Positions 7,610 through 16,043 of a stretch of DNA of 52,861 nt are shown here, one piece after another. Both the position numbers and the translations under genes were made by a program. The stretch covers positions 1 to 52,861 of the forward strand of contig CAJFOJ010000046.1 in assembly GCA_904396495.1 (NCBI GenBank), given 5' to 3'. Source of the DNA: an uncultured Oscillospiraceae bacterium (GTDB taxonomy: Bacteria > Bacillota > Clostridia > Oscillospirales > Ruminococcaceae). The notes under the pieces are model-generated. The model was not told where the DNA came from and did not search any database. It worked only from the letters and a program-made list of their open reading frames with translations. The stretch's first letter is position 1. Each line of letters opens with the position of its first letter.

Positions 7610-7690
7610 TGCGGGTAACAGGACTTGAACCTGCACATCGAAGATACTAGATCCTAAATCTAGCGCGTCTGCCAATTCCGCCATACCCGC
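7610..7690 (-). tRNA. tRNA-Leu, anticodon UAG
   Basis: The minus strand opens with GCGGGTA, which pairs with TACCCGC at the 3' end (acceptor stem), and the discriminator base is A. The anticodon arm is CTAGA-TTTAGGA-TCTAG, giving the anticodon TAG, which reads CUA/CUN leucine codons. A long variable arm (about TATCTTCGATG) and a GGTTCAAGTCC T-loop are present, as in class II leucine tRNAs. CCA is not encoded. Confidence 0.93.
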
Positions 7691-7777
7691 ATGGATCAAA
7701 AGCGGAAACTGGAGTTGATTATAGCACAGCAAACGGGATTTGTCAAGAATCCCCAGGATCTTCCCGTCACACAAAAT

Positions 7778-7801
7778 AAGTCCCCCAATACAGGGGGACT
7801 T
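7778..7801 (-). terminator. Terminator after the SOD and small-gene unit
   Basis: AAGTCCCCC (7778-7786) and GGGGGACTT (7793-7801) form a perfect 9-bp stem with a 6-nt loop. On the minus strand it is followed by ATTTTGTG. It lies 9 bp after the stop of the 45-residue small gene. Confidence 0.75.
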
Positions 7802-7809
7802 GCAATGGG

Positions 7810-7947
7810 TTATCTTTTGGTATTGGGGCCCATGGACTCCTTGTGGGTATTGTGGTTTTGGTTCTGGTTTTGGCTGGTGGAGGGGGTCTCGTGATCCGGG
7901 ATATCCATCCGTTTGGGTCTGTGTTCGTTTTGCGTTTTCTTTCCCAT
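7810..7947 (-). CDS. Small Asn/Gln/His-rich protein, 45 residues
   Basis: The ORF starts with ATG at 7947 and is preceded by AGAGGTG at normal distance, overlapping the stop of the gene upstream. The product is hydrophilic, with a basic start (MGKKTQNEHRPKRMD), a central SQNQNQNHNTH stretch and a basic C-terminus (GPNTKR). It has no membrane segment. Gene order SOD, 42-residue gene, this gene, terminator suggests one transcript. Tiny hydrophilic basic proteins of this sort in spore formers are sometimes spore-core (Ssp-like) proteins, but I do not recognise a family and make no functional claim. Confidence 0.6.
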   Translation of the reverse strand: MGKKTQNEHRPKRMDIPDHETPSTSQNQNQNHNTHKESMGPNTKR

Positions 7948-7957
7948 GTTTACACCT

Positions 7958-8086
7958 CTATTTTTCGGTTATGGGTTTTGCTTTTTCTTTTGTAGTTTTG
8001 GCGCGGCCATTGATTTGGGGAACAGGGGCAACATCGTTTTTGGGCCCATGATCAAATTCCGGCCGCTTCATTCCTTTTTTCGCCAA
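7958..8086 (-). CDS. Small Lys/Pro-rich protein, 42 residues, TTG start
   Basis: The ORF starts with TTG at 8086, six bases after a GAGGTG Shine-Dalgarno site, and stops at 7958. The product is basic and proline-rich: AKKGMKRPEFDHGPKND, then VPQINGRAKTTKEKAKPI. It lies 54 bp after the superoxide dismutase stop and 10 bp before the next small gene, with the downstream Shine-Dalgarno site overlapping its stop codon. The spacing and paired ribosome sites argue for two real genes. Function unknown. Confidence 0.6.
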   Translation of the reverse strand: MAKKGMKRPEFDHGPKNDVAPVPQINGRAKTTKEKAKPITEK

Positions 8087-8140
8087 TGGTATCACCTCGG
8101 CCATAGCTTTCCACCAGAGATAGATTTTATGCAATACCAG

Positions 8141-8767
8141 TTATTTCCCCAAATACCGGCCTTCCACCTTATCCCAATCGATGACGCAAAACCAGTTTTT
8201 GATATAATCTGCCCGCAAATTCTGATATTGCAAATAATAGGCGTGTTCCCATACGTCGATCAAAAGGAGGGGCCTCAGCGGAAGGGGCGTATCCTGGTTA
8301 GGGGTGGTGACAATGCGCAAGGTGCCGTCGTCGTTGGAGACAAGCCAGGCGTACCCCGACCCGAACACCGACGCCGCAGCCTCGGCCATCTTGCTTTTCC
8401 ACTGGTCGAAAGAGCCAAAGGCGATTTCCATAGCCCGTGTCAAAATAGGGCTGGGACTGGCTTGACAGCCGGTCATCGAATCAAAATAGAGCTGATGGTT
8501 AAACACGCCGCCGCCGTTATTCTTGACGGTTTTTTGGATTTCGGCGGGCAGTTTTTCTAAATTGGTGAGCAGCTGGTATAACGTCCAATTGTGCAAATCA
8601 GGGTAGGGTGCCAACGCCTTGTTGAGATTTTCCACATAGGTTTTCAGATGCCGGTCGTGGTGGAAATGTAAGGTACAGGAATCGATGTGGGGACAAAGCG
8701 CCTCATAGGAGTACGGAAGCAGCATCAAAGGGAATGGATAATGGGTAGAATCCGCAATTGCGTTCAT
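8141..8767 (-). CDS. Fe/Mn superoxide dismutase family protein
   Basis: A 208-residue protein that should convert superoxide to hydrogen peroxide and oxygen. It has the N-terminal [12 protein letters not shown], the first metal histidine in [13 protein letters not shown], the second in NHQLYF, and the family signature [13 protein letters not shown] with the Asp and His ligands. The loop GGGVFNHQ and the GSGYAWLV strand are also typical. The ATG at 8767 is chosen over 8788 because GGAGGT lies 6 bp before it. Whether the metal is Fe or Mn cannot be read with certainty. Two tiny genes follow in the same direction. Confidence 0.9.
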   Translation of the reverse strand: MNAIADSTHYPFPLMLLPYSYEALCPHIDSCTLHFHHDRHLKTYVENLNKALAPYPDLHNWTLYQLLTNLEKLPAEIQKTVKNNGGGVFNHQLYFDSMTGCQASPSPILTRAMEIAFGSFDQWKSKMAEAAASVFGSGYAWLVSNDDGTLRIVTTPNQDTPLPLRPLLLIDVWEHAYYLQYQNLRADYIKNWFCVIDWDKVEGRYLGK

Positions 8768-8894
8768 GAAAAGACCTCCGATCAACAAATTCTCCCTATA
8801 TCCTATTCAGTCAAAACACGGAAGATGTTCCATCACATTCTAAAAACCCGGAGATTGATAAAGGTCCCCTTCCCCCTCCCCGAGAAAGATCATT

Positions 8895-8934
8895 TTAAAA
8901 AGAAAAGCCGCCTGCACCATAGATGCAGACAGCT
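8895..8934 (-). terminator. Hairpin with T-run between the methyltransferase and SOD genes
   Basis: AGCTGTCTGCA and TGCAGGCGGCT (minus strand) pair with two G-T pairs around a 7-nt loop and are followed by TTTCTTTTT. It is the natural terminator of the methyltransferase gene ending at 9039. However, a TATAAT in the right direction lies upstream of it (8959-8964), so it may instead lie in the leader of the SOD gene. Confidence 0.55.
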
Positions 8935-9038
8935 CTCAAAGATTTTATCACATTTGGTATTATAACAAACTTTTTTAGCTAAATTTGTCGAAACTAATCC
9001 CAAAATAATAGAAAATATTTCCGATTCCATTGGAAAAA

Positions 9039-10112
9039 CTAAATTTTTTTGGCAAGTAATATATCCCTCTTGATGGCCTGGTCCACCCGATGCTCAAACA
9101 TATCATAGGGGCCGCCGGTCAAAACCGCAAATCCGTTTTGCTCTAAAACCTCGGCCATCTGGGCTTTGGGCAGCACAAAGGTGTTCCAGGCGAGGGCCAG
9201 CGCCCCACCGGGCTTTAGCACCTTTTTCAAAGCCGGCAGGCAGGCGCGAAGGAGTTCTTTTGGGTTGCGGGTCGGCGAGGAAAACGCCTTTCCGTCAGAC
9301 GGTTTCCACTGGCCGGCCACGTTGCCGTGGGCCACGCCGTAAGGCAGGTCCCCCACCACCAGGTGGAAACTGTTCTTTTTAAAGTACCGGTCGGCAAATC
9401 GGGCATCCCCCGCCACCATGGTCAGATGCCGCAGTTTTTCCGCGTTTTTAAAGTCCTCCTTAGTCGGGGCGAAGTCAAAACGGTACACCCTCGAGCGGTA
9501 AGATTTGTTCTCTCCGCTGAGCCGCTCCGAGTGGAGACTGTGCTTAAATTTCTCCGACTCGAGAAACTTTTTAAAGTAAACCGACGCTTCATGCACGACC
9601 TTCTCCCCTATGTCCACGCCGGAAACATCAAACCCGCAAATCAGCCCCTCGTAGAGGGTGGTCCCCTTTCCGGAGACCGGGTCCAACAGGTGGATGCGCC
9701 CGGTCTCCCCGGAAAAATCGCTGGAATAAAGGGCGGCGTTTATCATTGTCCGGGTGAAGAGCTCGTTGGTTTTGCCGCTGTACTTTAAAATGCTGCTGAC
9801 ACTGGGGTTAAAAAAGGTGGCGTCAACCTTGCAGACGGGCCTTAAGATCTTTTCGCCGCCGGAGCGTTCCACTGTAAAAATGGCGTAGCAAAAGGAGAGC
9901 CGGGACAATATCCCCACCTCCCGACGGGTCAGGGCCCTTTCCGCGTCCAGCAGATAATAGGGGACGCCTCCTATCTCCTCGAGCCGGAAATTTTCGCACG
10001 GGGTGGAAAAGGCCCTGGCCGCAATCATGAGCTCCGCCAGGGAAATCCCCTCTGAAGCCTCAAAATACACCCGATTGTGGCCGGGATTTGCCAAAATCGC
10101 ATAATTGACCAT
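9039..10112 (-). CDS. TRM11-family RNA methyltransferase (putative)
   Basis: A 357-residue SAM-dependent methyltransferase. The N-terminal half (about 1-110) has the small THUMP-like/ferredoxin-like character of the family, with GGVPYYLLDAERALTRREV. The catalytic half has motif I LLDPVSGKGTTLYEGL and the N6/N2-amino methyltransferase motif as GDLPYGVAHG, with a late GGALALAWNTF strand. The likely target is a guanosine N2 in tRNA, inferred from the family. The ATG at 10112 lies in a region with an AGGGTTAGACG upstream. It is a single gene between the SOD unit and rpsB-tsf. Confidence 0.75.
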   Translation of the reverse strand: MVNYAILANPGHNRVYFEASEGISLAELMIAARAFSTPCENFRLEEIGGVPYYLLDAERALTRREVGILSRLSFCYAIFTVERSGGEKILRPVCKVDATFFNPSVSSILKYSGKTNELFTRTMINAALYSSDFSGETGRIHLLDPVSGKGTTLYEGLICGFDVSGVDIGEKVVHEASVYFKKFLESEKFKHSLHSERLSGENKSYRSRVYRFDFAPTKEDFKNAEKLRHLTMVAGDARFADRYFKKNSFHLVVGDLPYGVAHGNVAGQWKPSDGKAFSSPTRNPKELLRACLPALKKVLKPGGALALAWNTFVLPKAQMAEVLEQNGFAVLTGGPYDMFEHRVDQAIKRDILLAKKI

Positions 10113-10131
10113 CGTCTAACCCTCACAAAAC

Positions 10132-10177
10132 AAAAAGGGCGCTCCCAGCCCCATTGCTGCGGCCGGCAATACGCCCT
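10132..10177 (-). terminator. Terminator of rpsB-tsf
   Basis: On the minus strand GGGCG pairs with CGCCC across an inner ATTGC/GCAAT stem, and the outer arm is followed by TTTTTG. It lies 20 bp downstream of the tsf stop. Confidence 0.6.
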
Positions 10178-10196
10178 CTGCATCTTTATCGAAAAA

Positions 10197-11099
10197 TTAT
10201 TTTACCATACTGGCAACTTCATCGGCGAAGTTGTCCTCTCTTTTCTCCAAGCCCTCGCCCTTTTCAAAGCGGACAAATTTTGTGAGGACCAGCTTGCCGC
10301 CCAATTCCTTGGCCACGTTCTCCACGTATTTCTTCACGGTGAGCTCGTCGTCCTTGATAAAGGGCTGCTCCAACAGGCAGACCTCTTTGTAGTATTTGGA
10401 GATTCTGCCGTTGACCATCTTTTCCGCGATGGCGGCGGGTTTGCCCTCGTTCAACGCCTGTGCGGTGAGGATTTCCTTCTCCTTCTCGACGACGTCAGCG
10501 GGAACCTCTTCTTTGGAGAGGTACTGGGGAGCAGCAGCAGCTACCTGCATGGCGATATCTTTGCCGCAGGCCACGAAGCCCTCTTTGTCGGCGCAGTCGG
10601 TGTCAAACTGCACCATGACGCCGATTTTGCCGCCGCCGTGTACATAGGGAACCAGAGCGCCCTCAAGACGCTCAAAGCGGCGGATGTTCATGTTCTCGCC
10701 GATGACGAGGATTTTGTCGCGGAGCGCCTCAGCGACAGTCATGTCGGTGCCGACGCACTTCATATCGTTGAGAGCCGCCAAATCAGCGGGGTTTTCCTTG
10801 ATAATGGTCTTGGCCACGTTGTTGACAAAGGTGACGAAATCGGCGTTTTTGGCGACGAAGTCGGTTTCGGCGTTGACTTCCAACACAACGCCCACATTGC
10901 CTTCCACAACCGAGACGACCAAGCCTTCGGCCGCGATTCTGCCAGATTTTTTCGCAGCGGCAGCCAGCCCCTTTTCACGGAGCAGTTCAATTGCTTTATC
11001 CATATCGCCGTCTGCTTCGGTGAGGGCCTTTTTGCAGTCCATCATGCCGCAGCCGGTTCTTTCCCGCAGGTTTTTCACATCGCTAGCAGTGAATGCCAT
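10197..11099 (-). CDS. tsf: Elongation factor Ts
   Basis: EF-Ts is the guanine-nucleotide exchange factor that recycles EF-Tu from GDP. The 300-residue length is normal. The N-terminal UBA-like domain reads [24 protein letters not shown], and the EF-Tu contact motif appears as ETDFVAKN (about residues 80-87). The core then has the expected HVA-type segment, here [19 protein letters not shown] precedes the ATG at 11099. It follows rpsB by 71 bp, the normal rpsB-tsf order. Confidence 0.97.
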   Translation of the reverse strand: MAFTASDVKNLRERTGCGMMDCKKALTEADGDMDKAIELLREKGLAAAAKKSGRIAAEGLVVSVVEGNVGVVLEVNAETDFVAKNADFVTFVNNVAKTIIKENPADLAALNDMKCVGTDMTVAEALRDKILVIGENMNIRRFERLEGALVPYVHGGGKIGVMVQFDTDCADKEGFVACGKDIAMQVAAAAPQYLSKEEVPADVVEKEKEILTAQALNEGKPAAIAEKMVNGRISKYYKEVCLLEQPFIKDDELTVKKYVENVAKELGGKLVLTKFVRFEKGEGLEKREDNFADEVASMVK

Positions 11100-11170
11100 A
11101 ATTTATTCCTCCTACTCTTATCAAAATGCCCGAAGAATACTCCGGGCATTTTGCAAACGTTTCCTCAAAA

Positions 11171-11914
11171 TTATTCAGCGGCCTCTTCGGCGGCAGGCTC
11201 TTCGGAAGTTTCTTCCTCCACAGCCTCAGAGCTGCCCTGGCGGCCTTCCATGACGGCGTTGGCCATAGCGCCGGCGATCAGCTTGACCGCGCGGATGGCG
11301 TCGTCGTTGCCGGGGATGACGTAATCGACCTCGTCGGGGTCGCAGTTGGTGTCGACGATGGCGACAATCGGGATGTGAAGCTTTCTCGCCTCAGCAACCG
11401 CGATCTTCTCCTTCTTGGGGTCGACGATGAACAAAGCGGCAGGCAGGGTCTTCATGTGCTTGATGCCGCCGATGAATTTTTCCAATTTCTCGATTTCCAG
11501 CTTCAGCTTGATGACTTCCTTTTTGGGCAGCAGCTCAAAAGTGCCATCCTCCTCCATCTTGCGCAGCTGGGCCAAACGGTCGATTCTGCGGCAGATGGTT
11601 TTGAAGTTTGTCAGCATTCCACCCAGCCAACGGGCGTTGACATAGTGCATGCCGCAGCGCTCTGCTTCCTCGCGGATGGAGTCGCCGGCCTGTTTTTTGG
11701 TGCCGACAAACAGAACTTCGCCGCCCTCCTGGGCCACGTCGCGGATGAACATATAAGCCTCATCCAGCTTTTTGACGGTTTTCTGCAAGTCGATGATGTA
11801 GATGCCGTTTCTCTCGGTGAAAATGTACGGTGCCATTTTCGGGTTCCATCTTCTGGTCTGGTGGCCAAAGTGCACGCCGGCTTCCAGAAGCTGTTTCATT
11901 GATACTACTCCCAT
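11171..11914 (-). CDS. rpsB: 30S ribosomal protein S2
   Basis: The product is 247 residues, the usual S2 length, with the family opening [20 protein letters not shown] and the segments [19 protein letters not shown] and [13 protein letters not shown]. The acidic, Glu/Ala-rich tail is common in Clostridia. The start at 11914 is chosen because AGGAGG lies 6 bp before it and the protein then begins as in homologs; a longer frame to 12067 is not supported. It heads the rpsB-tsf unit and is preceded by a strong promoter and a leader of about 120 nt. Confidence 0.97.
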   Translation of the reverse strand: MGVVSMKQLLEAGVHFGHQTRRWNPKMAPYIFTERNGIYIIDLQKTVKKLDEAYMFIRDVAQEGGEVLFVGTKKQAGDSIREEAERCGMHYVNARWLGGMLTNFKTICRRIDRLAQLRKMEEDGTFELLPKKEVIKLKLEIEKLEKFIGGIKHMKTLPAALFIVDPKKEKIAVAEARKLHIPIVAIVDTNCDPDEVDYVIPGNDDAIRAVKLIAGAMANAVMEGRQGSSEAVEEETSEEPAAEEAAE

Positions 11915-12038
11915 GGTAGACCTCCTAAATTTGGTTATTTGGCCGGGTTTCCCCCGCCATCCTCCGCACAACATAACCGCGCCACCAACACAGCTTGGCA
12001 CCCTGCGCGGCGAATACGTGCGTGCGTAATGCGGTAAT

Positions 12039-12067
12039 AGTATAGCAAAATTTGGAGTGAAAAACAA
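12039..12067 (-). promoter_or_regulatory. rpsB promoter
   Basis: TTGTTT (12062-12067) and TATACT (12039-12044) have a 17-bp spacer. The predicted leader of about 118 nt before rpsB is GC-rich and foldable (around 11960-12015). S2 autoregulatory leaders are known in bacteria, but I cannot assign this one to a described class. Confidence 0.7.
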
Positions 12068-12094
12068 GCTAAATCGATTGTGTTCACATTTTTT

Positions 12095-12559
12095 TTACAA
12101 ATTATATTCCTTTTTCAGAGCGGCAATACACTGCTCGCTGGACGCGCTGTCCAACAGCAGCGAAATGTCGGTGGCGGAGGTGGTAATCATCAAAATATCC
12201 GCCCCGCATTCCTTGAGCACCCGGAACACCTCTGCCGCCACGCCGTAGCGGTTGGGCATCTCCTCCCCGTAGAGGGAAATTTTTACGTTTCCGTTGCTGA
12301 CAAGGGGCCGGATAGAGGGGTTTTTCTGGTTGATCCGCTGGGAGAGCTCCATGATTTTGCCGATGTCCTCACTGTCCGCCGTAAAGGAAATGGAGACGTA
12401 CTCGCCGGTGAGGGCGGTCTGGGAAATCATGTCCACAATGACCCCCTGTTCGTCAAGGGCGTCAAAAATCCGGGAGATAAAATCCACCGTGGCGGGCACC
12501 TTGCTCAATGTGACCAGCGCCACATCTTCGGTGACGTTGATAGCCGTGATTGTTTTCAT
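12095..12559 (-). CDS. Stand-alone ACT-ACT protein resembling the aspartokinase regulatory region
   Basis: A 154-residue protein with no kinase domain. It matches the C-terminal tandem ACT domains of aspartate kinase: the first ACT (about 1-75) has EDVALVTLSKVP and VDMISQTALTGEYVSISF, and the second (about 85-154) has NGNVKISLYG, GVAAEVFRVLKECG and ILMITTSATDISLLLD. ACT domains of this type bind lysine or threonine. GGAGGTTTTGAG precedes the ATG. It is the last gene after asd, dapA and dapB. I infer a role as a lysine sensor, like the beta subunit of aspartokinase II, but the catalytic subunit is not in the window. Confidence 0.8.
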   Translation of the reverse strand: MKTITAINVTEDVALVTLSKVPATVDFISRIFDALDEQGVIVDMISQTALTGEYVSISFTADSEDIGKIMELSQRINQKNPSIRPLVSNGNVKISLYGEEMPNRYGVAAEVFRVLKECGADILMITTSATDISLLLDSASSEQCIAALKKEYNL

Positions 12560-12663
12560 CTCAAAACCTCCTTAAATCCGTTTATTACATGCTTATTCCG
12601 CCTGCAAAGGGAAAATGCTTTACGGCAAAGCCGCCGCAACCGCCTCCCTTTTTTAGCCAGCTT

Positions 12664-13413
12664 TTACAGCAAGTCCGACATCCGGTAGAGGCCGGGCTTC
12701 TGCTGGTCGCTCATAAAAATCGCTGCGTTGATGGAGCCCACCGCAAAAATCTCCCGGGACATGGCGGTGTGGGAAAGGGTGATGATCTCGTCATGACCCG
12801 CGAAGATGATTTCGTGCTCGCCCACGATGGTGCCGCCCCGGATGGAAGAAATGCCGATCTCGTTTTTCTCCCGCTTTTTCCGGACGGAATGCCGGTCGTA
12901 GACGTAGACCTCTTTGTTGTCCATGGCCTCGTTGATGGCGTCGGCCAGCAGCAGCGCTGTGCCGCTGGGGGCGTCGATTTTGCGGTTGTGGTGCTTCTCG
13001 ACGATCTCGATGTCAAACTGGTCCCCCAAAAAGGCGGCGGCCTTTTTGGCAAGCTCTGCCAAAAGGTTAATCCCCAGCGACATATTAAAGGAAAAGAAGA
13101 TGGGGATTTTTTTGGCCGCCTCCTCGATTTTCTGGATCTGGTCGGAGTGGTAGCCGGTAGTTGCCAGCACGATGGGGACGTTTTTTGCAAGGCAGTACTC
13201 CAAGAGCCCGTCTAAGGAGTTCGGATGGGAGTAGTCGATGATGACGTCCACCTTTTCCGCGCAGTCCACAGCGTTTTGATAGACCGGGAAATCCGCCTCG
13301 CCAGCAGTGACGTCGACGCCGGCCACAATGCGGCAGTCCTCCCGTTCGGCGACGCAGTTGCGGACCACATGGCCCATTTTTCCCTGGCAGCCGCAAAGCA
13401 GTATATCCTTCAT
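12664..13413 (-). CDS. dapB: 4-hydroxy-tetrahydrodipicolinate reductase
   Basis: DapB reduces hydroxy-tetrahydrodipicolinate with NAD(P)H in diaminopimelate/lysine synthesis. The 249-residue product has the nucleotide-binding start LLCGCQGKMGHVVRNC, the segment VIDYSHPNS, the ATTGYH motif, and the substrate-binding signature EKHHNRKIDAPSGTAL, including the catalytic His/Lys region. The start at 13413 is chosen because the protein then begins at the Rossmann strand and GAAAGGA lies upstream; a longer frame to 13482 lacks homology. A perfect hairpin separates it from dapA. Confidence 0.95.
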   Translation of the reverse strand: MKDILLCGCQGKMGHVVRNCVAEREDCRIVAGVDVTAGEADFPVYQNAVDCAEKVDVIIDYSHPNSLDGLLEYCLAKNVPIVLATTGYHSDQIQKIEEAAKKIPIFFSFNMSLGINLLAELAKKAAAFLGDQFDIEIVEKHHNRKIDAPSGTALLLADAINEAMDNKEVYVYDRHSVRKKREKNEIGISSIRGGTIVGEHEIIFAGHDEIITLSHTAMSREIFAVGSINAAIFMSDQQKPGLYRMSDLL

Positions 13414-13480
13414 TGAAACGATCCTTTCTTTTTCCGCAACAGCCTCCCCATTTCCCGGGAAAGAGGCCGCCGGGTACTCC

Positions 13481-13510
13481 AAAAGCCTGAAACGGCTGTT
13501 TCAGGCTTTT
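13481..13510 (-). terminator. Perfect hairpin between dapA and dapB
   Basis: AAAAGCCTGAAA and TTTCAGGCTTTT form a perfect 12-bp stem with a 6-nt loop, and the stem ends supply the T-run in either direction. It lies 18 bp after the dapA stop and inside what otherwise looks like one lysine operon. I see no strong promoter between it and dapB. Confidence 0.7.
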
Positions 13511-13528
13511 GCGATACGCATTTTTACA

Positions 13529-14416
13529 TTACAAAAGCCCGTGGGCCTTCATGGCGTCCATGAGAACCTTTTTGTCCCCGTCCGCCATGCCGCAGAGGGG
13601 CATCCGGCAAAAGCTGGAGCCAAATCCCATGGCAGCCACCGCCTCTTTGACAGGGATGGGGTTTACGTCGATAAACAGCGCCTGGATCAGGTCCAGGTAG
13701 TCGAGCTGCATCTTTTCCGCCTCTTTGACCTTGCCGTCAAAGTAGAGCTGGCAGATATCGTGGGTCTCTTTGGGGCAGACGTTTGCCAGCACCGAGATGA
13801 CGCCCTTTCCACCCAGGGAGAGGATGGGGACGATCATGTCGTCGTTGCCGGAATAGACGTCCAAATCGTCGCCGCAGAGGTGGCGGATAGACGCCACCTG
13901 GGAAATATTTCCGCTGGCCTCCTTGATGGCCACAATGTTAGGGTGCTTCGAGAGCTCCTTGCAGGTGGCGGGGGTGACGTTTACGCCGGTGCGGCTCTGG
14001 ACGCTGTAGACGATGAGGGGCAGGTCGGTGGCGTCGGCGATGGCGTTGTAGTGTGCGATGAGCCCCCGCTGGGAGGTCTTGTTGTAGTAGGGTGTGACGA
14101 CCAGAATGCCGTCAACTCCCATCTCTTTTGACTCCTTGGCCAGCTTAATGGCGTAGGCCGTCTCGTTGCTGCCCGCTCCGGCGATGACCGGGATGCGGCC
14201 GTTTACGTGGTTTTGGACGAAGCGGATGGACTCGATGTGCTCCTCGTCGCTCAAAGTGGACGATTCGCCGGTGGTGCCGCAGACGATGATGGCGTCGGCT
14301 TTGTTCTCGATCTGCCAGTCGAGCATCCGTCCGTAGCTTTCCCAGTCGATGGAGCCGTCCTGCTTCATGGGGGTGACGACGGCGATGCCGGCTCCGTTAA
14401 AAATGGTCTTTTTCAT
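13529..14416 (-). CDS. dapA: 4-hydroxy-tetrahydrodipicolinate synthase
   Basis: DapA condenses aspartate semialdehyde with pyruvate, the first committed step to diaminopimelate. The 295-residue product has GAGIAVVTPM at the N-terminus, the CGTTGESSTL loop, and VTPYYNKTSQRGL with the conserved Tyr. VAIKEASGNISQ contains the Schiff-base lysine. The C-terminal helices are complete. It follows asd and is inferred to be under the same upstream lysine riboswitch. Confidence 0.96.
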   Translation of the reverse strand: MKKTIFNGAGIAVVTPMKQDGSIDWESYGRMLDWQIENKADAIIVCGTTGESSTLSDEEHIESIRFVQNHVNGRIPVIAGAGSNETAYAIKLAKESKEMGVDGILVVTPYYNKTSQRGLIAHYNAIADATDLPLIVYSVQSRTGVNVTPATCKELSKHPNIVAIKEASGNISQVASIRHLCGDDLDVYSGNDDMIVPILSLGGKGVISVLANVCPKETHDICQLYFDGKVKEAEKMQLDYLDLIQALFIDVNPIPVKEAVAAMGFGSSFCRMPLCGMADGDKKVLMDAMKAHGLL

Positions 14417-14577
14417 GGGTGATACCCTCCAAAAATCGTATCAGTAGGTGCTTCACCGGCATGTTTCGGTGAAGGCGGGGGCGGTGCCGCCAAACGACGG
14501 GCAAAGCCCCTGTTTCTTTTGCCGTAAAGCCCGTGAAATGGATTTTACGACAGTAGTATGCGCCAGTTGCCCGACCC

Positions 14578-15660
14578 TTAGTCGAGATAGCCCTTTGCGG
14601 CCAGCAGTTCCGCCAGCAAAACCGCTCCGCCGGCAGCGCCCCGCAGCGTGTTGTGGGAGAGGCAGACGAATTTGATGTCGTACTGGCTGTCGGGGCGAAG
14701 ACGTCCCACCGAGACCGCCATACCGCCTTCCAGCTCCCGGTCGAGCTTCGCCTGGGGCCGGTTATCCTCTTCAAAGTAGTGCAAAAACTGTTTGGGGGCG
14801 GAGGGGAGGTTTAATTCCTGGGGAACGCCCTTAAACTCGGCCCAGATTTTTTTGATGTCCTCGATTTCCGGTTTTTTCTCAAACCGAGCGAAAACCGCGG
14901 CGGTGTGCCCGTCGCTGACGGGAACCCGCAGGCACTGGGAAGTGATGGAGGGCGACGTGGCGTTGACGATTTTGTCCCCTTCCACTTTGCCCCAGATTTT
15001 TAAGGGCTCCTGCTCGCTTTTTTCCTCTTCCCCGCCGATGTAGGGGATGATGTTGTCAACGATTTCCGGCATCGTCTCAAAGGTCTTGCCAGCGCCGGAA
15101 ATGGCCTGGTAGGTGCAGGCCAGCGCCTCGGTCAAACCGTACACTTCCTTGAGGGGGTGCAAAGCGGGCACATAGCTCTGGAGGGAGCAATTGGATTTGA
15201 CCGCCACAAAGCCCCGCTTGGTGCCCAGGCGCTTTCTCTGGGAGGCGATGATTTCCAAATGGTCGGCGTTGATCTCCGGGATGACCATGGGGACGTCGGG
15301 GGTGCCGCGGTGGGCGGAGTTGTTGGAAACAACCGGAACTTCCGCCTTGGCGTAAGCTTCCTCCAGCTTTTTGATCTCGTCTTTCGGCATATCGACGGCG
15401 CAGAAGACAAAATCCACCTTTTCCTTGATTTTGTCGATGTCGGCCGTGGCGTCGTACAGAACCATATCCTTCATAGAAGCGGGGATGTCGGTTTTCATGG
15501 CCCAGCGTTTTGAGACAACTTCCCTGTACGGTTTGCCGGCGCTTCTCGAAGATGCGGCCAACGCCGTCACGGTAAACCAGGGATGGTTTTCTAAAAGAGT
15601 CGCAAACCGCTGGCCGACCATTCCCGTCGCACCGATGATTCCCACATTCCATTTTTTCAT
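14578..15660 (-). CDS. asd: Aspartate-semialdehyde dehydrogenase
   Basis: Asd reduces aspartyl phosphate to aspartate semialdehyde. The 360-residue length and the sequence fit the archaeal/fungal-type Asd subgroup also found in some Clostridia. The NADP-binding start is [18 protein letters not shown], the catalytic cysteine lies in AVKSNCSLQ, and [18 protein letters not shown] closes the protein. The ATG at 15660 is preceded by GAAAGGA. It is the first gene after the lysine riboswitch and terminator, followed by dapA at 14416. Confidence 0.94.
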   Translation of the reverse strand: MKKWNVGIIGATGMVGQRFATLLENHPWFTVTALAASSRSAGKPYREVVSKRWAMKTDIPASMKDMVLYDATADIDKIKEKVDFVFCAVDMPKDEIKKLEEAYAKAEVPVVSNNSAHRGTPDVPMVIPEINADHLEIIASQRKRLGTKRGFVAVKSNCSLQSYVPALHPLKEVYGLTEALACTYQAISGAGKTFETMPEIVDNIIPYIGGEEEKSEQEPLKIWGKVEGDKIVNATSPSITSQCLRVPVSDGHTAAVFARFEKKPEIEDIKKIWAEFKGVPQELNLPSAPKQFLHYFEEDNRPQAKLDRELEGGMAVSVGRLRPDSQYDIKFVCLSHNTLRGAAGGAVLLAELLAAKGYLD

Positions 15661-15737
15661 GATGTAACCAATCCTTTCCTATCTGACGCCTCCGGATCCA
15701 CCGGGGCAATTTGATGTCGTCTGCTTTTCCCCATATG

Positions 15738-15759
15738 AAAAAAACCGGTTGAAAACCGG
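15738..15759 (-). terminator. Riboswitch-controlled terminator
   Basis: On the minus strand GCCGGTT and AACCGG form a short GC-rich stem with a TTC loop, followed by TTTTTTT. It lies between the lysine aptamer and asd and is the expected expression platform: lysine binding should favour this stem. Confidence 0.85.
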
Positions 15760-15834
15760 CCTGTCATAGAGTATAATGATAACGTTGCTGCTTCCGGGAA
15801 ACGATCCCAAAGGGGCAAGCCCTCAATTTTCCGG

Positions 15835-16005
15835 CAGCGCTCCATCATATCCCTATGACGACAATCCTGCGCCTCTTAAACGCAGGCTCAGGCGGACAGC
15901 CTTCCCGCAACCGTCCCCTTCGGCGGCGACCCCTTTTGGCACGTTTCAACGGTTTGGGAAACCTCCCCGTGCCGACTCATGGTAACCGCGACCTCTGGCC
16001 TTCCG
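15835..16005 (-). promoter_or_regulatory. Lysine riboswitch (L box)
   Basis: The minus strand carries the conserved L-box blocks in order: AGAGGTCGCGG, a long P2 arm with AGTCGG, GTCGCCGCCGAAG, then GGTTGCGGGAAGGCTGTC, a P4-like arm closed by CCTGCG/CGCAGG, GATTGTCGTCAT and finally GGAGCGCT. The order and spacing match the lysC-type aptamer. A hairpin terminator and the gene asd follow, so lysine should repress asd-dapA and perhaps the genes beyond. A perfect CCGCGG/CCGCGG hairpin lies directly upstream of the aptamer (16003-16020). Confidence 0.92.
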
Positions 16006-16043
16006 CGGCATTTACCGCGGGAACATATTTATTTGTTGTGTCT

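Noticed and set aside
7499-7774. 91-codon minus-strand ORF
   Set aside because: Its middle is the translation of the tRNA-Leu gene (AELADALDLG), a familiar false ORF.
7913-8560. 215-codon plus-strand ORF
   Set aside because: It is antisense to superoxide dismutase and to the two small genes, with low-complexity Phe/Gly composition.
10077-11324. Long plus-strand ORF of 415 codons
   Set aside because: It is antisense to tsf and rpsB; the GC-rich codon pattern of these genes opens the opposite frame.
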